64,000 nt of DNA from positions 62,001 to 126,000 of the forward strand of contig KN832562.1 in NCBI GenBank assembly GCA_000827205.1, written 5' to 3'. The notes below the pieces were generated by a model. It searched no databases. It had not been told where the DNA came from and saw only the letters and a program-made list of their open reading frames with translations. The stretch's first letter is position 1; the number at the start of each line of letters is the position of its first letter. The position numbers and the translations under genes are program-made. Of this stretch, positions 47,159 to 59,040 are shown one piece after another. This stretch comes from Plicaturopsis crispa FD-325 SS-3 (lineage: Eukaryota > Basidiomycota > Agaricomycetes > Amylocorticiales > Amylocorticiaceae).

Positions 47159-48224
47159 GCACCGATCGTTCTCTAGGAGGCTAGCGGTGGTACAGATCTA
47201 ATATATCCACGAAGATTGTGTAAGAGTACGGATGACCGGTGACTAGCGAAGACGGAAGTATCTTTTCAATAATCTTTTAAACAAAGGTGTGCTTTCAATG
47301 ATGGAGGACAAGTCGTGGAGGAAACTGGTAGCATATAGATATTAGAAAGCACACTTGTTTTCGCTGTCTCGGTGGAGTATCAGCATATGCCAAATCCGAT
47401 TCGACGCGTTGCTCAGACATCTCCGCCTTTATGTCGGTGGGCTGTTGGTAGGCTGCGCTGAGCGCTCTAATCGTATACTCGATGCTATCATGTAGTAAAC
47501 GTGAGTATGTATACAACCTAAAAGTGTGGCCCGCGGTATTTCATGAGGTCTATCGAGATCCGTTTGAGTCAAATTGAAGTCCGAGGAGATAAATGCTACA
47601 CTTCACAAGAATGATGGAAAGCACAGGAAAACAAGGACGTTAGCCATGAGCATTATCTACAGCAAGATGAGTAGCAAGTCTTGGTATTGATTGATACTGA
47701 ACGAAGATACGGTGAATTTTGCCATGTCTGTGCATTTGTCGAACGCCACGAAGGTAGAGAGTCCTCGGCAGAGACTGAGAACATGGAAAGTGCATAGTCA
47801 AAGGTTGGGCAAGACCGAGAACGTAGAGGGCTTACCTTGGGGGAGGGGATTGAATTAATATTGATCGTTTGGACGGACAAGAAAAATTGCTAGTCAGTGT
47901 TGACTGATTGCCATATTCACCATTATCTTGAGAGGTGAGCCGTGTCGCTCTGCTCGACGAGTCCACGGCCTCGGGGGCAACTTACAAGTGTGCGCACCGC
48001 TAAATTGTCAATGCCTCGAGTCGTAACCCACGCTTTAAGTTAACAGGGATCAACGCTACAGCCGCTCGATTGCAAGGGCGGGTCGTCGAAACCAGGTCGA
48101 AACCAAGCTTCAAGCTTCAAGGGACGTCAATATTTACTTCGAACGACAATATCAGAACAATAAGTACGGGACAGCAGGACAGCAACATACAACAAATTAT
48201 TTACACACCATATGTACGATCTAC
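47159..48224. other. Convergent intergenic stretch
   Basis: About 1.1 kb between the stops of the P450 and RSC8 genes. Only short frames without domains, AT-richer than the flanks; both 3' UTRs must lie here. Nothing else is seen. Confidence 0.5.
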
Positions 48225-50351
48225 TCAACTCAACTGCGCCATGCTCCCATCCGCGACCGGACCTGAGTCTCCTTCCATGGATGCGCCCGGTTGAACCTCG
48301 TTCACTATCGTACCCTGGCCTGTCGTCCCCAAGTTCGCCTGTGCCATGATGGCGGGCATTGCGCTGGGTCCGTTTTTAGCCAACTCGACGCGGATGTTAT
48401 CGAGCATCCGTTTCAAGCCAAGCCGTTCGTTGACGAGGGCGGTCCGCGCGCTCTCAAGGCCCTTCCGCTCTTCCTCCAGAATATCCTCCAATTCCTCGAA
48501 CTGCGACATCTTGAGCTCCAACTTCGTGAGGGTAAGCTTTATCAGCGATGCAAGCGTCGACCGTATGTGGTTGTCTTCGGCGTCTGCGAGGGCCTTCGCC
48601 GCTTTGGCAGACGCCTTGAGGGCGAGGTCTGCGGCGCGGGCGACCTTGGAGTGAGGGACAGTCGGCTTCTTCGCAGGTGCTGACCCGGCATCGAGACCTT
48701 CAGATGTAGGGGCGGGTGTTCCCGACGTCTCTGGCGCAACAGACTCATCTTTCGGAGCATCCTCCTGCATTTTGTCGTCGGCATTGTCGGTTTGGTTGGA
48801 TTCGTCTGCCGCTGGCTTTTCTTCCTCTTTGCCGTCTTCTGCTCCTTTCTTGTCTCCATCCGTCAGCTCATGCAGCGCTGTCTTCGCTGCCTCTGCGGCT
48901 ACGCCAGGGTTGACCACACCCGCGAGGAATGCGACGACGCTCATAACAGGATTGTCCGCCTGCTCGAACGGCACCCGCCCAAACCGCAATGGTCCCATTG
49001 CGCCCTCTGTCTCGATGTACGGGTCTTCGATGGGAAGCTCGAGGAATTTTCGTATGCACTGTTGTGCTGACCGTGTTCCAACATGCTCCTCAATGAGCGA
49101 CCAGTCATCGTCATACATTTCCACACCCTCGAGCAAGAGGAGCACCTCCTGGTCGGACCAATCATCGTCCTGCCCATGGTTGATCCCGTTCGCAGAGCTA
49201 GTGAGCTTCACAAAGTCGCCGCTGAACATGGTCGACGGGAAACGCCCGTCCAGGTAGCATGATTGACATAGCTCGAAGTTTTTAACTTTCAACGAGTGGT
49301 AGCGAAGAGATGTGCAGTCGCTCCCGCACGTGTCGCAAGCGTAGGTGACTGAGGCTGCGCCGGCAGATGCGCCGTTCGCTAGTGTGGCGGCCTCGGCCGC
49401 ACTGACAGGACGCGATGCTTTGGAAGTGGTCTGGTATATCGAATTGCGTAGCTCGAGGGACGCGGGTGTGGATGTCGGCGTAGATTTGGGGCCACCGTTG
49501 GCGGCAGCTGGGTGCTGTGGTCGAGTCCCAGGGTGAAGGGATTGCAAGCCACGAGGAGTATCGAGGATGACACGGAAGTGGCCTGTAAAAGGGGGCGCTA
49601 ATGTAGCAGGACGCGCCTCGGGGTCAATCTAAACCATAGATTAGACACAGACTCATTAGCTAGGATTCAGAGCACACACCTGATAGTTGATTAGACCCCA
49701 CTGCTCCAGAAATGCATGCACACGCATTATGGCACAGACGTCGCCAGCCAAGTTTCGCCGGCATGCAGTGACAGTCAGATATTCCGAGGGTCTGAGACGG
49801 TAGGTATTGATCATGAAGTCGCGATAGTCCTTGTAGATGGCGGGCGTCTTTGAGCGGTTTCTCGAGTTGAAGAACTCGGGCAATGCACGGCGTTCGACGG
49901 GGTGTATCTTGGACATGTCAAACCAGGCGGAATACGACGGAATGATAACTTCGTGCGTTTGTGCTGCCAAGTATTTTCGCGCCTGATCCTCGAGACGCAA
50001 ACGGGTCGCCTCGAGTTGTGCGGGGTCTTCATCGTCGTTCTCGTCTCCGGAATCTGCACCCTCCTCGCCCTCCTCTCCCATTGACACGTCCCCACCATCA
50101 TCTTCGCCATCACCGTCCGGCTTGAGGATCTTCACTGGCCCGCCATTTTCAGGCCGCGAAGGGTCTTCTGGAGGATCTGAGGGCAAGTTGCCCACATCGC
50201 CGCCTTGAATCGGTTCTAGTTCGCTGCGTTTTCCGACGGCGTTGTCTGGGTCCACCGGCGACGCGCCCTGGTCTTGCTGCGGTACCGTCAACCTGATTCT
50301 TTTGGCATCAGAGCCTGGCGAAGGGGAAGCAGCGCGTTTTGGTGAATCCAT
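48225..50351 (-). CDS. RSC8: SWI/SNF-RSC subunit Rsc8/Swi3 (SWIRM-ZZ-SANT)
   Basis: Scaffold subunit of the RSC/SWI-SNF chromatin remodeller in the nucleus. Two exons (49680-50351, 48225-49628; 51-nt intron) give 691 residues from [10 protein letters not shown]; an in-frame ATG 45 bp upstream (50396) is less likely. After an acidic N-terminus ([18 protein letters not shown]), the SWIRM domain reads [42 protein letters not shown] and [23 protein letters not shown]-type zinc finger follows ([10 protein letters not shown]...FELCQSC), then the SANT domain [20 protein letters not shown] and [19 protein letters not shown]. Past an acidic disordered region, a long coiled coil ([20 protein letters not shown]) near the C-terminus is the usual dimerisation segment. 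All domains are in the expected order. Confidence 0.95.
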
Positions 50352-50594
50352 TGGTGAAAGTTCAGTGCGAAACCGTCCAAAGACGCTCAGCCACAAAACA
50401 CTGGGAGTTTACGTAATCCCGCACCTCCTCCTCGGCGTCTGGTGCTTGGAGCTCAACGTCAACAACTGCTGTTGACTTTCGACTTTTTGTTTGGTCAAAT
50501 ATCCATGCCCAGCTGCAGTTTTTTCCCAGTTGCCATCTACATCGCGTTCACGAGTCCAACCCACCAAACGAATGAGGAAACCCATTGAGCATCC

Positions 50595-51016
50595 TTAGAC
50601 GGCTACCGACTTAATTGGAGGAGGCCCGCCGCGCTTGAGGACCTGTGGCGTGACGTTTGAAACGATCTCGGTCTTGTATATTTGCGTCGCATGAACCGCA
50701 TAAAGGCGACGTATAACGGACACAGACAATGCATTACGCCCAAGGCCAACCGCGAGGAGGCCTCGATCAGAGCCTCGCGTTAGCGTGCGTATCTCTAAAT
50801 GCCTAATGGGCGTGTGGCGTAGATGTAACTCACTCGGCAAATTGTGCAGTGACTGATTCTCGGAGCACTCGGACGCCTATACGGTAACCATCACCTCATA
50901 TCTAGCATTGTTACCTGTTAGTGTACTACATGCAGGCAAGCATGTTCCCCAAACGCAATTGAAAGCACCTTGTTTGCTCACTTTGAAATTGCAGTCAATT
51001 CGTCCTTGACCGACAT
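50595..51016 (-). CDS. Small Alba-domain nucleic-acid-binding protein (5' splicing unresolved)
   Basis: Alba-fold proteins bind RNA or DNA and include RNase P/MRP subunits. The 3' part is clear: HLEIRTLTRGSDRGLLAVGL, then GRNALSVSVIRRLYAVHATQ, IYKTEIVSNVTPQV and RGGPPPIKSVAV before the stop at 50595-50597. The G-x-G-R-x-(hydrophobic)-S pattern followed by a helix and a TEI strand fits Alba. Upstream, VRVLRESVTAQFAE (50827-50876) fits the preceding strand-helix unit and joins to the 3' exon over a short intron starting GTGAGT. A plausible start is the ATG at 51016 (MSVKDELTAISK, ending at a GTGAGC donor), but I could not chain it to the next exon in phase; a small exon around NARYE near 50900 may be involved. 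Expected length is about 110-125 residues. Confidence 0.55.
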
Positions 51017-51278
51017 GTGATGGCCGACAAGTACTAGGATATGAAGCCTGGGCGTCTGCCCTTGAGGCTCCAGTCTTCGTTGCTCCAGCGCTACTCGCGA
51101 TGTGCATATGCCCAGCATATGCCTGTACTTATCACGGCCAAATCATCCTCTTATCGCGCAAACATGTACCGGCTGCTCGGTTTATGGGCGCTCGTATCGA
51201 GCAGATGTACTTAAGACATGCAGTCCTCGTTTTTCGGACGTCAACGCTGCCCCCTTTCATCTATTCTAACGCGCTGAG

Positions 51279-53427
51279 ATGAGTCTGAACGAGTTGGCCC
51301 ACTCGGCTATGGCCACCGACTGGGTCGCTGGTATGTCCTCTCATAGCCGAGGTACAATTGACCTGCTGACCCCTACATGCTTGACTTGTAATTAGGCGCT
51401 TGCATAACTTGCTTGATATACGATCATGTCCTGACGCTGTCCCAAGAGGTATGTGAAAGGGTCTATTCATATGGAAAATAACATTGATACGGGTTCCAGA
51501 TATCTGGTATATGGTGGTGAGCGAGACCGTGCTTCGGACAGAGTGCTCACTGCACTGAGCAATGCAAACAATAGGTCGCGCTTTTCGATCTCGAAAGTCC
51601 TATTCTTCCTTAACCGCTATGTAGTGGCCGCTATGATCGTGTAAGTCCAGATTTTGACGCGTTTGGGGGCTACTTCTAATATAATTTAAATATGGGTCTC
51701 AGATTTAATGGCATAGGTAAATCGTGTTCTTGTGCAGCATAGTCCACTCCTGGAATTTACCTTCTGTACCCTGCAAGCATCACAGACCACACATCTCTCT
51801 TCTGAAGTGCGTCTTCTCATTCCGACAACTTTGTCGCTAACTGACAAAACGTGCCGCTCAGTTGTTCGTGCTTACACCTCCATCACGCGATGCGTGATTT
51901 TACTAATGGGACACTGTGGGCAGCTGTGTATTTTATCTGCGATGGCTTGTAGTGTATGTGCTACATTCTTGTAAGCCCAACTCCGGAATCATTGACATGG
52001 CTGGCCCAATCCGTAGAACAGTAACAGTGGCGATGGCCGTTATTGAAGGTAAGTGTCGTCAACTCCCTGGAGATGTAGTCTCACATCTCATTCTCTAGGC
52101 ATACTTGTCCTGCGTATATGGGCTTTATGTGGGTCCCCTTCGCGATTGTTCAACCTGGGGCTGAGAAATGAACTTCCGCGCCTCTTGGACAGATCGTACC
52201 CACAAGGTTCATATTATTAGATGCGATGTATCGCCTCATAGAGCTTACACAAAGTCATCTAGCTCGTCCTGTTCGTTGTATTCTTCTCCTACACCGGTAA
52301 GCAAGACTATCCCTGTTCTCAGCCCAGCGCTCACCTCTCGTTTTGACCGCGCAGCATGCATCGCTACGCTCGTGGGCCTCACCATCTCCGACTACGTAGC
52401 TGAGAACGTCATAAGTGCGCACCCCAACTGATGGCGTCGGACGCACACTTAACATGTCCCACACTGTCACAGTTGAAACAGAGCTCAATTTCTTACCGGG
52501 GTGTTATGCTGCGGGCGTCCCTCGCTTGATCGCAGGCTACTGGTGCGTCTCCCCAGCTCCCACAATTATGCGCGTTCCCGCTGAATAGTGCTATATGTAT
52601 AGGATTGCACCAGTCGTAGTTGAAAGTGCGCCAAAAAAACTCAATGCGGTCGTGCGCCTTCCTGACTGCCGTTTTGTACCAGGTATATTCTTCGCCCTCA
52701 CGATATCGCGGACCTTCGCGTGGATTAGGAACAGGGAGTCCGTCCCCCCGACACTGGGCCTCCTTGTGCGTCCATTCTTCGCTGTCCTGCGGCATGCTGA
52801 TCGTAATAAGTGCCGTTGACTAGGCTCGGGACTCGTTGGTGTACTTTGCTGTGTAAGTCACCGGATCGGGCATGCATGGCGTTCTATACGTACTGACCAG
52901 GATGTCTTTGCAGTGTATTCGGTTTGTTATTTCCTTTCCCTCAACACCGAGGCCAACGTTGAGTGTCGTCGCAGTGCTCCTCATCGCAAATCTGTTGGTA
53001 TTCGAATACGCCCCGCCTACACTATCGTCGCTCCTAGTAACGTGAGTACGCTTTTCTGTCCATCTCTTTGCCTCATACTGACTGCATACGTGCTCATGAT
53101 TTACCGCAGCCCCTCAAACACTGCAGGTTGCATCGCAGTACGTCCCCATCCCATCCCCCCTCCTACCTGCCATCACACTCACCCTCCCCCCTCCTTCCTT
53201 AGGGCTCCCGAATGCTCCTAAACCTACGCAACTCCTTCTCCCGCCGCCCGCCACAGACCGCAGACATGGAGCTCTCTCTACGTCCTGACCTCCCGGAGTA
53301 CCACGTCGCGCGCACGCCGAGGAAGTACGGGGATCCGACGCTGACGTATTCGGAGCGGAGCGATTATACGTTTGGGAGTGGGAAGGACAGTGTCAAGGGT
53401 CGGTTGAGCGGCGTGGAGGAGGCTTGA
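51279..53427 (+). CDS. DUF6533-type seven-helix membrane protein of basidiomycetes
   Basis: Family of unknown function known to me mainly from mushroom-forming fungi. The start MSLNELAHSAMATDWVAG joins by a short intron to ACITCLIYDHVLTLSQE, then to IWYMW and SRFSISKVLFFLNRYVVAAM; the I-Y-D-H-x-L-T-L-x-x-E plus F-x-x-N-R-Y pattern is the DUF6533 hallmark. Many short exons follow across 51.7-53.2 kb, hydrophobic and helix-like, and the last exon reads LRNSFSRRPPQTADMELSLR and ends in a hydrophilic tail (SDYTFGSGKDSVKGRLSGVE) before TGA at 53425-53427. I have not fixed the internal exon boundaries, and one or more may be degraded. Seven helices and a cytosolic tail recall a receptor, but no ligand or G-protein link is known. 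Confidence 0.68.
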
Positions 53428-53723
53428 TCTCGGCAGCGGGGTGTATGTTTATTGGGGTGTTTGTACTAGGCGTTACTGTAATCTTATGAAGTTGTAACAA
53501 CCCATTACTATCCTTACTGGACTCTGACTGAATGAGGCGCAAAGCTTTCCTTGATAAATTATTAACACGATTGAGCGACAGGGCTAATCTAATGTAATAC
53601 GTATGTAGTGCGAGAATACTGTTACAAACAGAGACGATGAAGAGTCAAGTGGCTCTGAATGATGCTACAATGGTGATAAAATGACAACAACAAGAGTCCG
53701 TCCGGTGCAGCTTTTGAAGCTGT

Positions 53724-55025
53724 TTACTTTTGCATGTCGAGAACGACACGGCCGGCGATCTTGCCGGCTTCCATGCCCTCGTACACACTAAGCGATCAAA
53801 GTCAGCATTCAACGATCGATGGGGAGGACTGATGATAGGACGCACTCTTTGAGATCAGAGAGGCCCTTGAGGGCGTAGTACACGACGACCTTGCCGCGCG
53901 CGGCAATGTCCATCGCCTCGACCGCGTCCTGGCGGTTGCCGACGTACGAGCCGAGGATGCTGATGCTCTTGAACACGGTAAAGAAGATCGACGCGTTGAG
54001 GGTCGCCTCTCCTGGAAGACCAACGGCCATGAGCTTTCCTCCGGGGCGGAGGTACTCGATCGCCTGCTGGTATGCTACGCCCTGTATTCGAAGCACTCGT
54101 CAGCGATGCTACACATAGGACGTTATACGGAAAGCGCGTACAGTGGCAGCGGTGACGAGCGCGGCGTGAGGGCCCTGTCCACCGGTCGCGGCCCTGATGT
54201 CGCCGACGAGATCCTTGGTCTCGAGGAAGTCGATCCACTTCTCTGCGCCGAGCTTAAGGCAGAGCGCCTTCTTCTCCGCGCCGGTGTCGATGGCGACGAC
54301 GCGAAGGCCCTTGTTGATTGCGTACTGGATGGCGAGGTGGCCGAGGCCTCCGCCGGCGCCGGGGATGACGATGAAGTCGCCAGCCTGGGTTTGGCTGTAC
54401 TTGATCGCGCGGTAGGTGGTGACGCCTGCGCAGAGGATGGACGCAGCCTGGTTGCTGTCGTATCCCTCCGGGATAGGAGTTACGTGATGGACGAAGGAGA
54501 CCTGGCGCGATTGTGAGCATCAAGTAGGTAGGAGAGAATGGTAAGTACGTACGACGTATTCTTGGAAAGTTCCGTCGTGGGTGAAACCGCTGAGCTTGGC
54601 TTTGTCGCAGTCTATGCAGCACGACGCGTTAGATGGTGCTGAGAAGGATATAAAGAAGAGTACACACTTTGTTCGCGACCTTGCCTGCAGCTCTCGCAGT
54701 CCAAGCAAGAGTCAGCGAGCCACTTGATGCCGACGCGGTCACCGAGTTTAACGGGGCTCTGGGTGGTGTTGTCTCCGATGGCGACGACGATGCCTACACC
54801 CTCGTGTCCGCCGACGAGCGGGGTCTTGGGGTGCAGGGGCCAGTCGTCCTTCTTCGCGTGCAAATCCGTGTGGCAAACACCGGTGCACTCGAGCTTGACG
54901 AGACACTCGCCCGGCGCGAGGTCTTTCTGCGCCGTGACCGGGTGCGCGGTCTCAACAGTGAGCGCGCCGCCCGAGGTAGGAACGACGGCAGCCTTTTGTG
55001 TTTTGGGGATAACAAAGTTGGACAT
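53724..55025 (-). CDS. Zinc alcohol dehydrogenase, cytosolic form
   Basis: NAD-dependent medium-chain alcohol dehydrogenase (yeast Adh1-like), interconverting ethanol or other short alcohols and aldehydes. Five exons (54668-55025, 54553-54611, 54142-54501, 53846-54081, 53724-53787) total 1077 nt, 358 residues. Catalytic-zinc ligands sit in CTGVCHTDLH and GGHEGVG; the structural zinc uses CLDCESCRQGREQ-NC, split by the first intron. The coenzyme fold shows IPGAGGGLGHLAIQYA. Starting at MSNFVIPKTQKAAVV, it has no targeting sequence, so it should be cytosolic. A TATA box (TATAAAAG) lies about 105 bp upstream at 55129-55136. It is the sister of the gene at 60019: the last four exons have identical lengths (59, 360, 236, 64 nt) and phases. 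Confidence 0.95.
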
Positions 55026-55128
55026 GGTGATGGTGGTAGAGGAGAGAGATGTGTTGTTCAAGTCCCAAGAGTTATTGGGATCGAATGAGAGAGGGGCTTG
55101 GGGGACCTCGGACTGGCAGCCGCGATGT

Positions 55129-55136
55129 CTTTTATA
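55129..55136 (-). promoter_or_regulatory. TATA box of the cytosolic alcohol dehydrogenase
   Basis: Reading leftward the sequence is TATAAAAG, a near-perfect TATA box about 105 bp before the start codon at 55025. A strong TATA fits an inducible, highly expressed alcohol dehydrogenase. Confidence 0.7.
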
Positions 55137-55597
55137 CGATCGAGGTGCAGCGGCGACATCCGCACATATTACGGGCCACGAGACATGGGCGAAAGAGCAG
55201 AGCACTTCGGAGTTCCTGGAGATCGAGTGCAGCCTGGCTCGCCTGGAACCAAGTCCTGATCCGATTTGATAGTTCGTGATGCAGTCCAGTCCGTAGCCTG
55301 CGGGTCTGCCAGGAGTACCGGTCTGAGACGGCCTCTGGACTTGCAAAAATGCGCCACTGCTACGGCTGGCCGCTGCTCGCTCTGGCTGGGCAGATGATAG
55401 GCAGTGCAGACAGGCGTAGACACGGGGCTGGTCATAGGACCGTCGCTCATCCGATAGGTCGCGATACATGTCATTTTACTGCTCAACCAATGACAACACG
55501 GTCTCGCTATACTCTAACAGTCGCACCTACCGTCTAGCCGATCCTCACAAAATTAGCATCGTTGTCGTCGTGGAATGCAGCCAGAGATAGTACCGGA

Positions 55598-57323
55598 TCA
55601 CAGCTTGCCGCGCTCCCCCTCCGCTTTCCTCAGCAGCTTCCGCATCATCGCAACCCATTCCTCTGTCCCCTTTTCGCCACCGCTCGCCCCCACGCCTCGT
55701 ACCCACGCCTCCGCCTCGCCACTCCTCTCCAGCGCCCGCCACGCGTCCCTCAGCACTTCCTTGTGAGCATAGATCTCCGGCTCCCAGGGCCGGACCCTCC
55801 AATTGGACCCTGCGAATGCGTCGAGCGCGTCCCGGTACGTCCACTGCTCAGGTTCTTCGAAGCGCGGCCAAGCCTGCGCAATTGCCAATTGCGACTCGCC
55901 CTCGGACGCGCGCAGTTTTTCGTACCGCGCGATAATGTCCACCGCCTCGGCCGTGCGATCCAGCGCGTCTGGCGCCGCAAACACACGCGCAATCGCGCGG
56001 GCCTGCGCCTCCGCGAGGGGGAACGGCGCGACGCGTATAATGAGCCCCACAAACGCGATACTCGCGCCTGGGAACGTGCCGCTCCGCTCGTCCTGCAATG
56101 GGAATATGTGCTTGGCAAGGGGGAACACGTGGTAGGTCGAATTGTACAGCGCGTCCGGCACGGGTGGACACGGAGGGGGGACGTGGGGCCGAAGATGCGT
56201 TGCGGGGAAAAAGGGGAAAGAGAATTCGTAGCCTGTCGCGATGATGCAGTGGTCGATACCTGTTTCGCGGGTTCCATTCTGAAATGTTACCGTGCCAGAT
56301 TCGGGCGAGCCGAAGCTCACGACGCGTCCCCGGTGCTTCAGTCTTGCCTTCTCATTGTCCGCCGCGGCAGGTGCTGCGAGCACATCGGCTTCGTTTGATA
56401 TGTTGCCATCAGCGTCTTCTGGTGCGCCGCCCTCGTCGATGTCCGCCTGGGTCGCAGAATGTATGATGACCGTGCCGGGCGTGCCGGCGGATAACAGTTC
56501 AGCAGAGATATCGCGCCCGCTAGGCCCACCGCCCACGACCAGAACCGTGCGGCCGAATTTTTTGTCGTTGGGGTGGCGGTACCACGCAGCGTGCGAGGCT
56601 TTCCCGGCGGCGAGCCACTCGTCCAGGCCTGGCGTGTCCGGGTACCGCGGCACCCTATAGTGTCCATTCGCCACGACCACGAAATCAAATTCCTGCTCCG
56701 CGCCGCCAACGCGCACCTTCCAGCGCCCGTCCCACGAAATTTCGTCAACGCGCGCGCCGAAGTGTAGCAATGGCCGAAGCCCGAAGTGCGTCGCGTAATC
56801 CTGCAGATAGCGCAACACAGTCGGTGCATCCGGGTACAGCGGCGTGGACGGAGGGAAGTCGTACGAGGAGAACGCCATCACCGGGTGCGGCAAATTAGTC
56901 GTCAGCGAATCGTACACGGGCGTCAAAGGGGGGTCGGCCAGTTTGTCTTGTGCCTCGGGCAGCCTGCGCGCATCACAAAGGATAGGTAGGACGTCAAGAT
57001 TAGTTAGTATTGTTGCTGCTCGCACTGGATTGATCGCCGCTGCAGGATGCGGTAACGCACCAAACGCCACCGACGTCCTCCCTGGCTTCGTAGCCCACGA
57101 GCTCCCAGAGGCCCTCCGCATACTGCTCCGTCTCCTTGAGCACCTTCAGCGTCGCGAGGCCGCACGGGCCCCCTCCGATCACGCAGATACGTTTCAGCTG
57201 CGCGCGTTTGAGCAGGGAATCTTTGACAGACCACAGATCAGAATATCAGAGCAGTGCTCGCGTTTCGTAAGTAGCACTGCAGGGGGCGAGCCTGTGGTAT
57301 GTACCCGGTGCTGGCACGTCCAT
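55598..57323 (-). CDS. Flavin-containing monooxygenase (class B, FMO type)
   Basis: FAD- and NADPH-dependent oxygenase that adds oxygen to N, S or carbonyl groups of small molecules. Three exons (57305-57323, 57061-57220, 55598-56963) total 1545 nt, 514 residues. The FAD fold is VIGGGPCGLATLKVL near the N-terminus; the FMO-identifying region appears as AAGKASHAAWYRHP; the NADPH fold is VVGGGPSGRDISAE; and ATGYEFSFPFF is the C-terminal ATG-Y motif. The first exon encodes only MDVPAP plus one base. The large third exon is unusually GC-rich with no introns, unlike the intron-dense neighbours, which may mean loss of introns or a different history. It sits head-to-tail behind the cytosolic alcohol dehydrogenase and could act on aldehydes, ketones or sulfur/nitrogen compounds; substrate is unknown. 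Confidence 0.92.
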
Positions 57324-57479
57324 TTCGATAATCACTTGACTCCGCTGCTCGGGGCGAAGTGTTGGTTGTTGCTCGCTGCAGACGGGGATCGTCCTATGGA
57401 GAGCGTTTGAAACAAGAAGTATTTCGTTGTTATCGAGCGGTTGTTGAGTGCTTTAGCGCTCTAGAGCAGATTCACTATG

Positions 57480-59040
57480 GAACCCAGAACGGGTTGTTTT
57501 TGCTGGGCGAATAATCCGTTTATCTGTACAACTGTAATTAGGATACCTCAAATACATTAACCCGCTGCCAAAATTTTAACCAGTCAGACGGGTTGCAAAT
57601 TCCAAGACACAATGATCCCTTTTATGACCGATTTAACCCGTTTCATCCCTGCCAAATCCCGACTCCACCTGAATGCTACTGTAACGCGTTTGTCGGGGAT
57701 CACCATATACTCAGTTTACCCCAGCCTTTCGACCAGTTTTCCTAGTGCATGGACAATCCAGAAAACACCGTATATATTGTGGAATGTCTACTACAATACA
57801 TATTGGCAGGGAGGATACTAAGGTATACATAAACCGATGCCGGCGGATGCACGACACGGTGTCGGGATTGGTCGTGCGCACCGCGTTGCTAGCCGAGATG
57901 CCCTGCTCCCGCGACCTGCTGCTGCACATCGTAACCGGGACTAGCTTCACCATTGGCTCGCGTGCACGCAACACTAGGTTGGTAGGTGACAGGCGGAGGC
58001 GTGGGCCAATCAACACCTGTATGTTATCAGAAAGGCATGCAGCGAAAGTACAGAAAATGACTCACTTGGGCAGGCCAATGCAAAGCAGTGATACTCGGTG
58101 TTAAAAATGATTGTAAATGAGCTCGTGCGAGGAGCAACGTATATGGGAGACGTACCTTGTGCGACATACGATCCTTCTGCGCTTTAGCCATTGAGCGTGC
58201 GGTGGCACTGAGTGTGGATTGTATCCAAGTAGCGGGGGTCGCAGATGGGGATACTCGTGGCTGATGAAGCACGCAAGGTGTAGTGACAGGCGCAAATGGT
58301 TGACGCCGTCGTGGTTGCCTGAAATGCACCGGCGTTCACTAGACTCTCGGGGCGTCAAATAGCAGCACAGTGCGCGTGCGGGAGTTAGTGGGACTCACTG
58401 TGGCATAGCCGGTCCAGCACGAAGGAGCGACGGCAGGTGGGGGCACTGTTGAAGCGATGTGTCGCTACAAGACAGATAAGCACAGAGATGTGAAAATGTG
58501 AAGGGAACCACTTTGCAGAATACAGTCTTGAAGCGCAGCGGGATAGGACGAGGTTCGTCAGGGATCGCCAAGCGAGAAAACTACTCAGACGCACCATAAA
58601 ATGTACCAGCCAGCGCAACAGCAATGAGGTCTGATCCCTATGTGTAAGTCGATGTCCCTTGCGATGATATAGCGAATGTGGAGGCACCTACGGTTGATGA
58701 GGGAGGCCCGAATATAGATGGGAGGCGACGAGGGGAGACAACGACGAGGGGAGGACAACGACGAGGGCGAAGACGAGGACGATGTCGTCGACGTGGAGGT
58801 TGAGATCCGAGGAGCAAACTGCGGACTTAGAAAAATTTGTGTTCAACATCCCACGCGTCCCGCGATACGCTCGATTAGCCACCGTTCGAGATAGAGACAC
58901 AGTAATCCGTTCAGCGAGTTGAAGCGTTAACCAGTTTTTGTGGTGTAAATGTAACCCGTTTGCGTTTAACCAGGCAGTTACCCGTTAAGTTGATGAACTA
59001 CAACTGTCACCCGTTATCCCTGATACTGCAACCCGTTCCG
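57480..59040. mobile_element. Probable non-autonomous DNA transposon with AACCCGTT-type subterminal repeats
   Basis: Two clusters of the motif aacccgtt and close variants, in both orientations, flank about 1.2 kb of unrelated sequence. Left cluster: AACCC...CGGGTT palindrome at 57481-57495, taacccg near 57558, gacgggttg near 57588, taacccgttt near 57631. Right cluster: taacccgttt near 58951, ttacccgtt near 58977, tcacccgtt near 59006, caacccgttcc near 59028. The interior holds no transposase-like frame. Such subterminal motif arrays are typical of hAT or CACTA-like DNA elements, whose transposase binds them. Exact ends and target-site duplications were not resolved. The insertion lies between the monooxygenase and the mitochondrial alcohol dehydrogenase. 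Confidence 0.5.
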
